From the NCBI GenBank assembly GCA_008015835.1, contig SSGH01000053.1, positions 1 to 53,532 of the forward strand: a stretch of 53,532 bases of DNA, read 5' to 3'. The first letter of the stretch is position 1; each line of letters starts with the position of its first letter. This document shows positions 8,862 to 17,888 of this stretch, piece after piece. Source of the stretch: Lysobacter sp. (lineage in GTDB: Bacteria; Pseudomonadota; Gammaproteobacteria; Xanthomonadales; Xanthomonadaceae). The notes beneath the pieces are model-generated. The model ran no database searches, was not told where the DNA came from, and saw nothing but the letters and a program-made list of their open reading frames with translations. Both the position numbers and the translations under genes were made by a program.

Positions 8862-9247
8862 CGCGCGGCGTGGGGCAGAGCATTCGGATCGGCGACGACG
8901 TGCGCCTGACGATCCGCGGCAAGCTGCGTGCGCAGATGACGGTGGCGCTCACGGCCCCAGATGGGCTTGCCATCCTCGATGACGCCGATGCGACTGTCGC
9001 GCCTGCGGAGGCGCACCGCTGCATGCGACGCTACGAAGTCGCCGTCATGGCGGGCGAGTCGTTGCGGATCGGGCAGGACATCGTGGTGTGGTTCGGCGCG
9101 AACCCCCGTGGCGGTTGGTTGGGGCTGTGGCGCGGCCGACAGGTGCGCGTGGGCATCGACGCGCCGCGCGCGGTGCCGGTGCATCGCGAAGAGATTTATC
9201 GACGGATTCGGCGCGGCGAGCCCCTGCGCGCTGCGGAGGCGATTTGA
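8849..9247 (+). CDS. Tandem CsrA protein 3 (fused CsrA dimer), 132 aa
   Basis: The start [18 protein letters not shown] is almost canonical CsrA strand 1-2, with Leu4 and Arg6. Unit 1 runs to about residue 46 but its last part ([12 protein letters not shown]) lacks VHREE. Unit 2 (62-125) starts with a changed strand ([18 protein letters not shown]), has a [12 protein letters not shown] insertion, then ends [19 protein letters not shown], fully canonical with Arg113 at the place of CsrA Arg44. In CsrA dimers each RNA site pairs strand 1 of one subunit with strand 5 of the other, so this chain keeps the parts of exactly one site. It is about twice the usual 60-70 aa CsrA length. It overlaps the upstream gene by 13 bp. 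Confidence 0.85.
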   Translation: MLVLTRGVGQSIRIGDDVRLTIRGKLRAQMTVALTAPDGLAILDDADATVAPAEAHRCMRRYEVAVMAGESLRIGQDIVVWFGANPRGGWLGLWRGRQVRVGIDAPRAVPVHREEIYRRIRRGEPLRAAEAI

Positions 9248-9364
9248 TTGCGTCGGCGACTACGGGGTCGCGGCCCGGAGAAGGCGCGGATCGAAGTCGT
9301 CGCCCACGTCGTCTACATCGTGGCGCGGTGGGTGTTGGGGGTGCTGTTGTACACGTTTACCTGA
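9248..9364 (+). CDS. Possible 38-aa membrane protein
   Basis: A TTG codon directly after the stop of the CsrA-like gene is preceded by GGAGG (9235-9239) at 8 bases. The frame encodes a basic N-terminus (MRRRLRGRGPEKAR) and then one hydrophobic stretch (VVAHVVYIVARWVLGVLLY) before TGA. This looks like a single-pass small membrane protein coupled to the CsrA cluster. Support is limited to the ribosome site, charge layout and hydrophobicity; a chance frame is possible. Confidence 0.4.
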   Translation: MRRRLRGRGPEKARIEVVAHVVYIVARWVLGVLLYTFT

Positions 9365-9541
9365 ACCGAATCGGAGGCGCTGTGCGGTACGACAGGGGGC
9401 TTTGCTAGGCTGACCAACGCAATGAGTCTGTATATGTCTTACCACCCCATCGTCGGCTTCCTCTTGTTGTTGGTCCTTTTGAGCGTCTCACAACGCAGCA
9501 AAGGCTTATACAGGACTCTGTCGATCCTCAAGGAGAACAGA

Positions 9542-10195
9542 ATGAAAACCGTTCGGAATTTCGCCAAGCGCATGGCGCCTATTCTTGTCGTCGGAATGTT
9601 TGCGACGGCCGCTGCCCAAGCGAAGACGCCGGCTGCAACCGCGCCCCCCTCCGATGCGCCATCAGAGAAGGCGGTCGAACGATTAGGGGTTCCCGGTCCC
9701 ATCGCCTTCAACGATGAAACCTACGTGTTGGCTTGGTCGAGTCATCCCGAAGCGGGGCTGTACAAACAGGAGTACTTGCAGGCGGGCGAGCCCGCCGACC
9801 GTTTCTCGTCCATGGTCATGATCGATCTTCGTTCCGATGGGCCGGCCGCCATCCAAATGGCGCAAGGCATCGCGACGCAGATCGCCGCACGTAAAGACGC
9901 CGACCCGGTCGCCAACTACGACACGATCGTCAATCCCGAAACGAAGGAAGTCATCATCGACTTCCTGCTGTCGGCGAAAGACGCGGACGGGGTGCAGATC
10001 GTGGAATGGTCGGCGCACCGATACACCACGCAACCCGATGGTACGGGGACGGTGCTGGTGGGGAACACCCGGCGGGGCTATGGCGAGGCCGCGATCGACT
10101 TTCTGAAGTCGCTCAAGGCCGTGCGCCAACGGGACATCGAAGCCCTGTCGGCGTTGAAGCTCGATGTGGTGGAGCCGACACAGTCGTTGCGATAA
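9542..10195 (+). CDS. Secreted protein of unknown function, 217 aa, possible immunity partner
   Basis: ATG 9542 is chosen because AAGGAG lies 6 bases before it and a signal peptide follows directly (MKTVRNFAKRMAPILVVGMFATAAAQA). An in-frame start at 9422 would place 40 residues with a second hydrophobic stretch ahead of it. The mature protein has no recognised motif. It precedes a lipoprotein gene and a T4SS lipase effector. In Xanthomonadales such effectors often sit beside one or more periplasmic immunity genes, so this may be a second inhibitor. Function is inferred from position only. Confidence 0.65.
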   Translation: MKTVRNFAKRMAPILVVGMFATAAAQAKTPAATAPPSDAPSEKAVERLGVPGPIAFNDETYVLAWSSHPEAGLYKQEYLQAGEPADRFSSMVMIDLRSDGPAAIQMAQGIATQIAARKDADPVANYDTIVNPETKEVIIDFLLSAKDADGVQIVEWSAHRYTTQPDGTGTVLVGNTRRGYGEAAIDFLKSLKAVRQRDIEALSALKLDVVEPTQSLR

Positions 10196-10359
10196 GCGTA
10201 CTCGCGGAGGGTGAGGATCGCTTTCGCTTTGAAACTTCACAGAACTTCAATCGCTCCACGGACTACACGGCACCTCCAGATATGCGAAAAATATTAGCCG
10301 CCCTCGTCGATCCTAACGCCATTCGTGTGCTTCGCGTGTGCGATATATGGAGAACACCT

Positions 10360-11013
10360 TTGAAACGTTTCGCTGCGCTTGCGCTCCCCTTCTGTCTTCT
10401 CACCGCCTGCAGCATGCCGGACCCGCTAATGGACGAATCCAACGCGCAACAGCCCAAGAAAACCTACAGCCCGGAAGAGGTTGCGGCGATGTATCACCGT
10501 AACCCGAGCCCAAAGCGGCGCTACGACATCACCATGAAGGTTGAGAATGCGCCTGGGCCGTTTGAGTCCTATGGGGCGAGTGCCCATTACGATGCACCGG
10601 ATTGCGTGTACACGATGGATCGCTTCGCAGGTGTTCATGGTCGTGTGTTCACCCACTTCAAGATCGATTTCAAGAAAATCGATGCGACCACCTTCGTGGG
10701 CACAATGTATCTGGATGCGATGCAGGACGAGGATTATTTCGGGAAGGGTGTGTGCAAGTGGGAGTTCTCCAATGTCGGGGTAGGTGTGAGCGCAGGGGAA
10801 GGAGACGACTACATCACAAACTTTGGGATCAGCATGGACCGAGAGGATGTGATCGCACAAAAAACGATCAAACGGTATTACGCCAAAACTGATTATCCGA
10901 AAAGTGATATTCGGAACTACAGCGATTCAGGGCTGAAAGACAAGACGGAATTCAAGCCTGAATATCGTGACGACGTGTTCTCCATCACGATCACGGCAAC
11001 GGAAATCAAATAA
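10360..11013 (+). CDS. Lipoprotein, candidate immunity protein for the adjacent lipase effector
   Basis: TTG 10360 is the likely start: GGAGA lies about 7 bases upstream and the frame opens with a lipoprotein signal, KRFAALALPFCLLTAC, with lipobox LTAC and the lipidated Cys at residue 17. An in-frame ATG at 10282 would bury this signal. The mature 200-residue protein is acidic and has no recognised domain. Its stop overlaps the lipase start by one base. Periplasmic lipoprotein inhibitors encoded next to XVIPCD effectors are the established arrangement in Xanthomonas, so an immunity role against periplasmic phospholipase activity is a good inference. Confidence 0.75.
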   Translation: MKRFAALALPFCLLTACSMPDPLMDESNAQQPKKTYSPEEVAAMYHRNPSPKRRYDITMKVENAPGPFESYGASAHYDAPDCVYTMDRFAGVHGRVFTHFKIDFKKIDATTFVGTMYLDAMQDEDYFGKGVCKWEFSNVGVGVSAGEGDDYITNFGISMDREDVIAQKTIKRYYAKTDYPKSDIRNYSDSGLKDKTEFKPEYRDDVFSITITATEIK

Positions 11014-12698
11014 TGCGTCCATCTCATCAGGACTATGCCGACCTGTCGGCGCATTCGTATGAGGCCCTCCCTCCTGGCGTTCGTGAGGTGGACGCGCGTG
11101 AGCCCGTGATGATTGGGGGTGTCAAATATGAGGTCATCGAGCATGTGAGCCGCCCGGTGAGCGGGTACCAGGGGACGATCTACCGCAATACCGAGAGTGG
11201 CGACTATGTCGTCGCGCATCGCGGAACAGAAGTGAATTCCGGGGCGAAGGCCATAATTCAAGATGCGCTCTTCACCGATGGCAGTATGGCGGTGAGCCGG
11301 GTCAATCCGCAGGCAGAAGAGGCGATCGCGCTGACGCACCGTGCCATTGAACTGGCCGAGAAAGAAGGGCGTCGATCTGGTCATGCCCCGCATGTCACCG
11401 TCACCGGCCACAGTCTGGGCGGTTGCCACGCCCAGATCACGGCGCACCATTTCAATCTCGAAGGCGAAACCTTCAACGCGTATGGCGCGGTGAGCCTGGG
11501 GCTTCGAATTCCCGAAGGCGGTCACAAGGTCGTCAATCATGTGCTGGCAGGCGATACGGTCAGCGCCGCCTCCGGGCATTACGGCGAAGTGCGCATCTAT
11601 GCGACCGAGAACGACCTGCGCGCGATGACGATGGCCGGCTACGAGAACGACGCCAGCAAGCTGGATAGCCGCATGCCGATTTTCGCGGTTGGCTACGCCG
11701 CGGGTTCGCACTCGATGCACCAATTCACGCGCCGCGACGGCGACGAGCGCCCGGACCGTTCGATCTTCGACCAGCCGGAGGCGGTGACGCGCGCGGCGGT
11801 GGCGAAGGACATGATCGATAAATTCCGCGACGACGTGATGACGATGCGCCAGGGCATCACGATGGTCGGCCGCGGCCATTTGGGCGCTGCGCTGGACGGC
11901 ATCGAGGCACTGCGCGGCCCGGTGGCACCGGGCGAGTACGCCGAACGCGAAAGCAAAACGTGGCGCCTACCGCCGACGCCCGAGCCCACTCCGGCGCATC
12001 CTGCGCCCTACGACTCGCCGTTGTTCGGCCCCGGCGCGGCCTTCCGAGACATCGGCGATTACGTTCCCAAGCCGACCGAAGCGACGCCCGTCCCGTTTCG
12101 GCCGGGTGGCGGAACTCGCGAGCGGCAGGCGCACGAGACCGAGGTCGAACCCACCGCGCCACCTAAACCCTCGATACACGTGATGTCCGCCCCTGGCCAC
12201 ATCGCGCACCATCTTTATCTGCAAGCGCACAGCGCAGTGAACCGCCCGGGCTTCGATCCCGATGGATTGCTGACCGAACACCAGCGCGGGCAATTGGCCG
12301 CGAGCCACGTCTCGGCGAGTGTTGTCGCAGGCGCGTTGCACTACGACAGCGGATTTCGTGCAGTCGATCATGTGGTGCCGAGTACGAAGATCGACCCGGA
12401 GACAGGCGCGCCGCGGTATTTGATCGCGGTGCAGGGCGATGTCGAGAGTCCGGCGTCGCGTCGCGCGCCGGTCGATCTGCAGGCGGCGTTGACGATACCG
12501 ATGGAGCAGTCCTCGGAGATGGCGCGCACGATGCTGCAGGCGCGCGAGCAGAAGGAAGCGCAGGCGCTGACGCAGGCGATGGAACAGAACGGTCCGGGCG
12601 GCCCGACGATGCGGATCGGCGGCCTGACCATCGCGATGCCGAGCGCCGACAGCGGTGGAGGTGGTGGCGATGGTGGAGGCGGAGGCGGAGGCGGCTGA
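11013..12698 (+). CDS. Class 3 lipase with C-terminal XVIPCD, predicted T4SS antibacterial effector
   Basis: This 561-aa protein has an N-terminal alpha/beta hydrolase of the lipase class 3 type: VAHRGTE at 68-73, nucleophile motif GHSLGG at 132-137 (Ser134), with Asp181 and His233 or His236 as candidate triad partners. A Pro-rich linker follows (about 310-390). Residues 391-525 match the Xanthomonas VirD4-interacting domain: HHLYLQAHSAV, LAASHVSAS, VDHVV, YLIAVQGD, SRRAPVDLQAAL, then a Gln-rich helix (MEQSSEMARTML onward). The protein ends in a Gly-rich tail. Such proteins are delivered by the chromosomal T4SS into rival bacteria. No T4SS structural gene is in this window. Confidence 0.88.
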   Translation: MRPSHQDYADLSAHSYEALPPGVREVDAREPVMIGGVKYEVIEHVSRPVSGYQGTIYRNTESGDYVVAHRGTEVNSGAKAIIQDALFTDGSMAVSRVNPQAEEAIALTHRAIELAEKEGRRSGHAPHVTVTGHSLGGCHAQITAHHFNLEGETFNAYGAVSLGLRIPEGGHKVVNHVLAGDTVSAASGHYGEVRIYATENDLRAMTMAGYENDASKLDSRMPIFAVGYAAGSHSMHQFTRRDGDERPDRSIFDQPEAVTRAAVAKDMIDKFRDDVMTMRQGITMVGRGHLGAALDGIEALRGPVAPGEYAERESKTWRLPPTPEPTPAHPAPYDSPLFGPGAAFRDIGDYVPKPTEATPVPFRPGGGTRERQAHETEVEPTAPPKPSIHVMSAPGHIAHHLYLQAHSAVNRPGFDPDGLLTEHQRGQLAASHVSASVVAGALHYDSGFRAVDHVVPSTKIDPETGAPRYLIAVQGDVESPASRRAPVDLQAALTIPMEQSSEMARTMLQAREQKEAQALTQAMEQNGPGGPTMRIGGLTIAMPSADSGGGGGDGGGGGGGG

Positions 12699-12842
12699 GC
12701 CTTCATCGGTCGCAGCCGTCGAGACGTATACCCCGCAAGATGAAGCGGTGCGTGCTGTCCTCAATTCGAGGCGGACACGAGAACGCAATCGCGCCTTTCA
12801 TTGAAGGGCGTGTTCAACGAATCACAAGTAATGGAGCGCAGA

Positions 12843-15800
12843 ATGCAGCCACAGTCGAGCCGAAGCATACGAATGACGCGCCTCTTACCGCGTCTGCTCT
12901 TCGCCGCGGTATTGGTGGTCGGATTGTCGTCGCGTGCGACCACGGTATTCTCGGAGAGTACCAATCCCGATCAATTCTGCTATTCCAACTCCGGCACGAC
13001 GCAGTCGGTGTGTTTCGACACGCGCCAGGACGCGGAAGTCGCGATGCGCAGCGATCCCGCTTTCGCCGGGGCAGGTCCGTTGCTGGAGCGAATCGATGTG
13101 GCGGGCGGGCTGGTCGGCGGCACGCCGGCCCATCCGTCGATCAATTATTTCTACCGCATCAAAGAACGTGCGCCTGTGGTGTCGTACACCATGTATTCGG
13201 CGAATCTCGGTAGCGCGGGGGCGGGCGGTTTCGGGTGCCTGCCGGCCGCGGGTGATCCGCATCCCGACTACGCCGGTTGGTGCGCGAATGAGGCGGCGTT
13301 GGTGACAGCGGCGCAACAGCGTTTGCTCGCGACCGAACTGACCGGCTGCACGCTGCTTTCGACGACGATCGCGCTTGATCGCAGCGTCAATGCGAGCCCC
13401 TTTCTCGAACAAGATCCGAACAATCCCCAGCGCGGCGTCATTCGGCTTTACATGGGGTACGACACGCTGTACCGGGAATACGAGACGAAAGCGCAATGCC
13501 CCGGCGAACAGGTGCCGAGCACGCGTCGGTGGCACTTGCGCCGCCACGTCTCCTTTTTATGCCCGAACGGGTTCGAGTCGGATATCGCCTACGGACGCGT
13601 CGACGGCACGTATTGCAAGGCCCAGAACCAACACGTGGCATTCATCAGCGGCCCGCTGCAGCAGTGCGCGAGTTGCCCCGGCAGTCCGAACCCGATCTAT
13701 CCCGCGACAGGCGAGAAGGCGCGACAGGAGCCCGATTTTACGTTCGCGGGCCGCACCTTCGTGCGCTACTACCACTCATTGGGCCAGTTGCGGAACAACC
13801 CGGACTTCGCGCTGGGCTGGACCCACACCTACAGCGACCGCATCGACGGCTTCGTGGGCGCACCGTCGATCGCCGTGGTCGGCGATTCGGGTTACTTCGA
13901 ATCGTTCGTATCGATCGGGAACCGTCGTTACCGCGGCGAGAACTCGGTCGATCGCGTGTTGGAGGCGATCACCGAAGGTGCGGCGGTGTGGCGTTTGCGC
14001 GATGGCGACGGCGAGGTCCGCGAGTTCAACGCGGAAGGGCGCCTGATCGCGCAGTACGACCCCGCCGACCCGATCGATGCCGTCGCATTGACCTATGACG
14101 GCGAACTGCTGACCCGCGTGACCGACGGCGCGGGCCGCGCGTTGCGCTTCGAGTACGCGAACGGGATGCTCGCGCGAATCGTCCAACCCGATGGCGCGAG
14201 CGTGGGCTATAGCTACGACAGCGACCGTAATCTGACCAGCGTCGATTACGGCAACGGTGCGATCAAGCAGTACCACTACCATGAAGCCGGCTTCGCCGAT
14301 CCGAAGTTCGTGAACCATTTGACCGGGATCACCGCCGAGAACGGCCAGCGCTTCGCCACGTTCACCTACGATGCCAAGGGCCGCGCCATCGAGAGTCGTG
14401 TGCTGGGTACGCCGAACGAAGTGACCACGGTGAGCTATCCGACGCCGACGACGGCCGTATTGACCACCATGAACGGTTTGGTCCGACAGTACACGATGCA
14501 GTCGGGGTTGTATCGCAAGATCGCCAGCATCGATGATACGGCGGGGCAAGAGGCGATGACCTTCGATGCGCAGGGCCGGCCGCTGACCAGCACCGACAAA
14601 CGCGGCGTCGTGACTAAGTTCGAATACACCGATGCGTATCGCTCGGCGATGATCGAAGCCTTCGGCACGCCCGAGCAGCGACGCACGGAGTACAGCCGCG
14701 ACCCTGTGACGAACCTGTTGACGCAAAACAGGGTCTACAACGCGACGGGCGGACAGGTCGCACAGCAGACGATGACCTATAACACCCGCCGGCAACCAAC
14801 CAGCGTCATCGTGACGGACCCGGCGACGAACGCAGCGCGCACGACCACGCTGACATACTGCGAACCGACGGATGTGACGGCCGGTGCTTGCCCAATCGTC
14901 GGCTTGCTCAAGTCGGTGGACGGCCCGCGTACCGATACGGTCGATGTGGCGACGCTGACCTATCGACCGGCGGACCATCCGGCCTGCACCACCGTGCCGA
15001 CGGCTTGCGACTACCGTAAAGGCGATCTGTGGAAGACCATGAACGCCCTGGGCCATACGGTGGAAGTCCTGCGCAACGACGGCGCGGGCCGTCCGCTGTC
15101 GGTGAAGGACGGCAACGGCACGATCACCGACCTCGAGTACGACGCGCGCGGCAGAGCGACGGCACGCAAGACGCGCGGCGCCGACAACGCGGTGGAGACC
15201 GATGACCGGATTGTCCGAATCGCGTATTGGCCGGATGGTTCGGTGAAGCGGGTGACACAACCGGACGGCGCGTTCCTCGATTACACCTACGACGCCGCGC
15301 ATCGCCTGACCCAGGTCGCCGATAGCGCTGGCAACCGCATCGTGTACACATTGAACGCGGCCGGCGAACGCACGCAGGAAGAGGTGAAGGACGCCACGAA
15401 TACCCTGCGCCGCAAAGCCTCGCGCGCTTACGACTTGCTCGGCCAGTTGCAGGCGATCACCGACGCCTACGGCAAGCAGACAGGGCTGACCTACGATGCG
15501 GAGGGTGCGCTCGACCATACGACCGACGCTCTGAGTCGGATCATGGACCACGACGTGGACCCATTGGGCCGTCGTACGCGCACGATCGCGAATGCGACAG
15601 TGGCGATCGCCGCGACGGATCGCGCGCAGACGAGCTTCCAATACGATGCGCTCGACCGCTTGACCCGCGTCACCGACCCGAGGGATCTGCAGACGATCTA
15701 CGGCTACAACGGCTTCGGCGAGACGACGACGCTGCAGAGCCCGGACACCGGTACCACGACGTCCGCCTACGACAGCGCAGGCAACCGCGTGAGCCACACC

Positions 15801-17888
15801 GACGCGCGCGGCAAGATGGCGACCACGGTGTACGACGCCCTGAATCGCCCGACGGCGGAGGTCTACCCGCAAGAGCCGGAGCTCAACGTCGCCTACACCT
15901 ACGACGTGCCGCAGAGCGATTGCGCCGTGGGCGAGACCTCCCTCGTCGGTCGGCTGGCGAAAATGACCGATCACAGCGGCAGCACGACATGGTGCTACGA
16001 CCGCTTCGGTCAACTCGTGCGCAAGGTGCAACGCACGCAGGGCAAAACCTTCTCGCAGCAGTGGAGCTACCACGCTAACGGCCGTCTGAACACGATGACG
16101 TACCCCGACGGCGCGGTGGTGGATTATCTGTACGACACGCTGGGCCGCACGATCGAAATCGGCATCACGGTTGCGGGCAGCGGCCGTCAACAAGTACTGC
16201 GCGACGCAACGTATCACCCGTTCGGCGCAGTGGCGCAGTGGACGTACGGCAACGGAAGGACGATGAGCCGCACGCAGAACCTGAACGGCCAGCCGGGGGT
16301 CGTGCAGGATACGGCGGCGGGCGGGATCAGCCTGGGCTATGCGTTCGACGACGTGGGCAATCTGAAGACGTTGCGCAACGGCAACCAGAACGACCCGCCG
16401 AAACGGACGTACGGTTACGACGGTTTGAATCGCCTGACAGAAAGCAAAGACGGCGCGAACGTGTTGCAAGGCAGTTACGCCTACGACAAGACCGGCAACC
16501 GCACGACGTCGGGGCGCTTAATGACGACAATGGGCTACGATTGCACGGGTCTGCCGCCGGGCGCGCCGTGTCCGGCGACGGGGCCGGTCTCGACGTGGAC
16601 GACGCGCACGTACGGGTATTTGTCGAACCATCACCGTGTGGTGACGATCGGCAACACCGAGCGGCACTACGATGCGGCGGGCAACACAATTTGGATCGGC
16701 CAGCGCTCGATGGAGACGCCGGCGCCGCCGAGCGAAGACCCGCCGCCGGGCGACCCGCTGGAGAGCGCGGCGTACAACGGTACCGAGCAATCGACGATCG
16801 GCATCGATGACGGCAACGAACCGCCGCCGGGGATCGCGACGAAGACGTTCGTCTACGACGCCGCCAACCGGATGCGCAGTGTCAGTGTGAACGGTAATCT
16901 CATCATGAGTTACCGCTACAACGGGCTGGGCGAGCGGGTGTACCGCACGGGCAGCAGCCAGACGGCGCACACGGTGTTCGGCGCGAACGGTCAATGGATC
17001 GGCGACTACGACGAGAGCGGGCAGAGCATTCAGCAGGCGATTTGGTTCGGCGACTTGCCCGTGGGCGTGCTTGCGCGCATGGATGGCGGTCAACGCAAGC
17101 TGTTCTATCTGCAGCCGGATGCCTTGGGTACGCCGCGCGTGGTGATCGACCCGACGCGCGGCGCGCAGGGGGTGGCGGTGTGGCGCTGGGACCTGGAAAC
17201 CGAGTCGTTTGGCGAAGAACTCCCCGATCAAGACCCGGATGGCGACAACGCGTGGTTTGTGCTGGATCTGCGTTACCCCGGCCAGCAATACGACAGCGCG
17301 ACGGGGTTCAACTACAACTACTTCCGGGATTACGATGCGGAGAGTGGGCGGTATGTGCAGAGCGATCCGATTGGGTTGGAGGGCGGGGTAAGTACCTATT
17401 CTTATGTCGAAGCTAACCCACTGCAGTGGGCTGACACGTTGGGCCTCGCTGTCGATATAAACCTGTTTGCCCCTGGGTCTAGTGAGTACAAGAGCGCAGA
17501 GAAATTTCAGAACAATTCAAATGAGTGTACTGTCGCAGGGCATGGATATCCGCATTCTGTGGGCAACAGGTCGCCTACTGATCTGGCGGCAATCATTAGA
17601 AACACTGCTTCATGCAATAACAAACCGGTACGATTGGTTGCATGTAATGCGGGTGTTGCACCGAAAAGGGGGCAGGATTCTTTTGCGAAACGTTTAGCGA
17701 ATATTTTGCAGGTGGATGTCTATGCTCCAAATAATTGGGGGTGGCTAGATAGCGCCGGCGGTTTGTATATAGGACCAACAAAAGGCAATCTTCACTGGAG
17801 TGCGGGTGAGGCTGCCGCAAACGCAGCCGGCCCGGACTATTCAAAACCCGGGGCGTTCGTGCCATTTAAACCGAGAGGTCGAAAATGA
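12843..17888 (+). CDS. Rhs/YD-repeat polymorphic toxin with C-terminal clan CD peptidase-like domain
   Basis: ATG 12843 has GGAG 6 bases upstream and opens a signal peptide (TRLLPRLLFAAVLVVGLSS). The 1681-aa chain has a Cys-rich N-terminal part, a DUF6531-like start (IYPATGEKARQEPDF), many YD repeats, and the Rhs core ending RYVQSDPIGLEGG near residue 1508. The last ~145 residues are encoded by clearly lower-GC DNA. They contain AGHG (His1567) and VRLVACNAG (Cys1601), the His-Gly and hydrophobic-Ala-Cys pattern of clan CD cysteine peptidases such as caspases and the MARTX CPD. The signal peptide implies export by Sec. A coupled immunity candidate overlaps its stop. Confidence 0.88.
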   Translation: MQPQSSRSIRMTRLLPRLLFAAVLVVGLSSRATTVFSESTNPDQFCYSNSGTTQSVCFDTRQDAEVAMRSDPAFAGAGPLLERIDVAGGLVGGTPAHPSINYFYRIKERAPVVSYTMYSANLGSAGAGGFGCLPAAGDPHPDYAGWCANEAALVTAAQQRLLATELTGCTLLSTTIALDRSVNASPFLEQDPNNPQRGVIRLYMGYDTLYREYETKAQCPGEQVPSTRRWHLRRHVSFLCPNGFESDIAYGRVDGTYCKAQNQHVAFISGPLQQCASCPGSPNPIYPATGEKARQEPDFTFAGRTFVRYYHSLGQLRNNPDFALGWTHTYSDRIDGFVGAPSIAVVGDSGYFESFVSIGNRRYRGENSVDRVLEAITEGAAVWRLRDGDGEVREFNAEGRLIAQYDPADPIDAVALTYDGELLTRVTDGAGRALRFEYANGMLARIVQPDGASVGYSYDSDRNLTSVDYGNGAIKQYHYHEAGFADPKFVNHLTGITAENGQRFATFTYDAKGRAIESRVLGTPNEVTTVSYPTPTTAVLTTMNGLVRQYTMQSGLYRKIASIDDTAGQEAMTFDAQGRPLTSTDKRGVVTKFEYTDAYRSAMIEAFGTPEQRRTEYSRDPVTNLLTQNRVYNATGGQVAQQTMTYNTRRQPTSVIVTDPATNAARTTTLTYCEPTDVTAGACPIVGLLKSVDGPRTDTVDVATLTYRPADHPACTTVPTACDYRKGDLWKTMNALGHTVEVLRNDGAGRPLSVKDGNGTITDLEYDARGRATARKTRGADNAVETDDRIVRIAYWPDGSVKRVTQPDGAFLDYTYDAAHRLTQVADSAGNRIVYTLNAAGERTQEEVKDATNTLRRKASRAYDLLGQLQAITDAYGKQTGLTYDAEGALDHTTDALSRIMDHDVDPLGRRTRTIANATVAIAATDRAQTSFQYDALDRLTRVTDPRDLQTIYGYNGFGETTTLQSPDTGTTTSAYDSAGNRVSHTDARGKMATTVYDALNRPTAEVYPQEPELNVAYTYDVPQSDCAVGETSLVGRLAKMTDHSGSTTWCYDRFGQLVRKVQRTQGKTFSQQWSYHANGRLNTMTYPDGAVVDYLYDTLGRTIEIGITVAGSGRQQVLRDATYHPFGAVAQWTYGNGRTMSRTQNLNGQPGVVQDTAAGGISLGYAFDDVGNLKTLRNGNQNDPPKRTYGYDGLNRLTESKDGANVLQGSYAYDKTGNRTTSGRLMTTMGYDCTGLPPGAPCPATGPVSTWTTRTYGYLSNHHRVVTIGNTERHYDAAGNTIWIGQRSMETPAPPSEDPPPGDPLESAAYNGTEQSTIGIDDGNEPPPGIATKTFVYDAANRMRSVSVNGNLIMSYRYNGLGERVYRTGSSQTAHTVFGANGQWIGDYDESGQSIQQAIWFGDLPVGVLARMDGGQRKLFYLQPDALGTPRVVIDPTRGAQGVAVWRWDLETESFGEELPDQDPDGDNAWFVLDLRYPGQQYDSATGFNYNYFRDYDAESGRYVQSDPIGLEGGVSTYSYVEANPLQWADTLGLAVDINLFAPGSSEYKSAEKFQNNSNECTVAGHGYPHSVGNRSPTDLAAIIRNTASCNNKPVRLVACNAGVAPKRGQDSFAKRLANILQVDVYAPNNWGWLDSAGGLYIGPTKGNLHWSAGEAAANAAGPDYSKPGAFVPFKPRGRK

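Noticed and set aside
13776-16469. 897-aa frame on the minus strand inside the Rhs gene
   Set aside because: It is the antisense shadow of the GC-rich YD repeats; the + strand has complete Rhs motifs and no antisense domain is recognisable.
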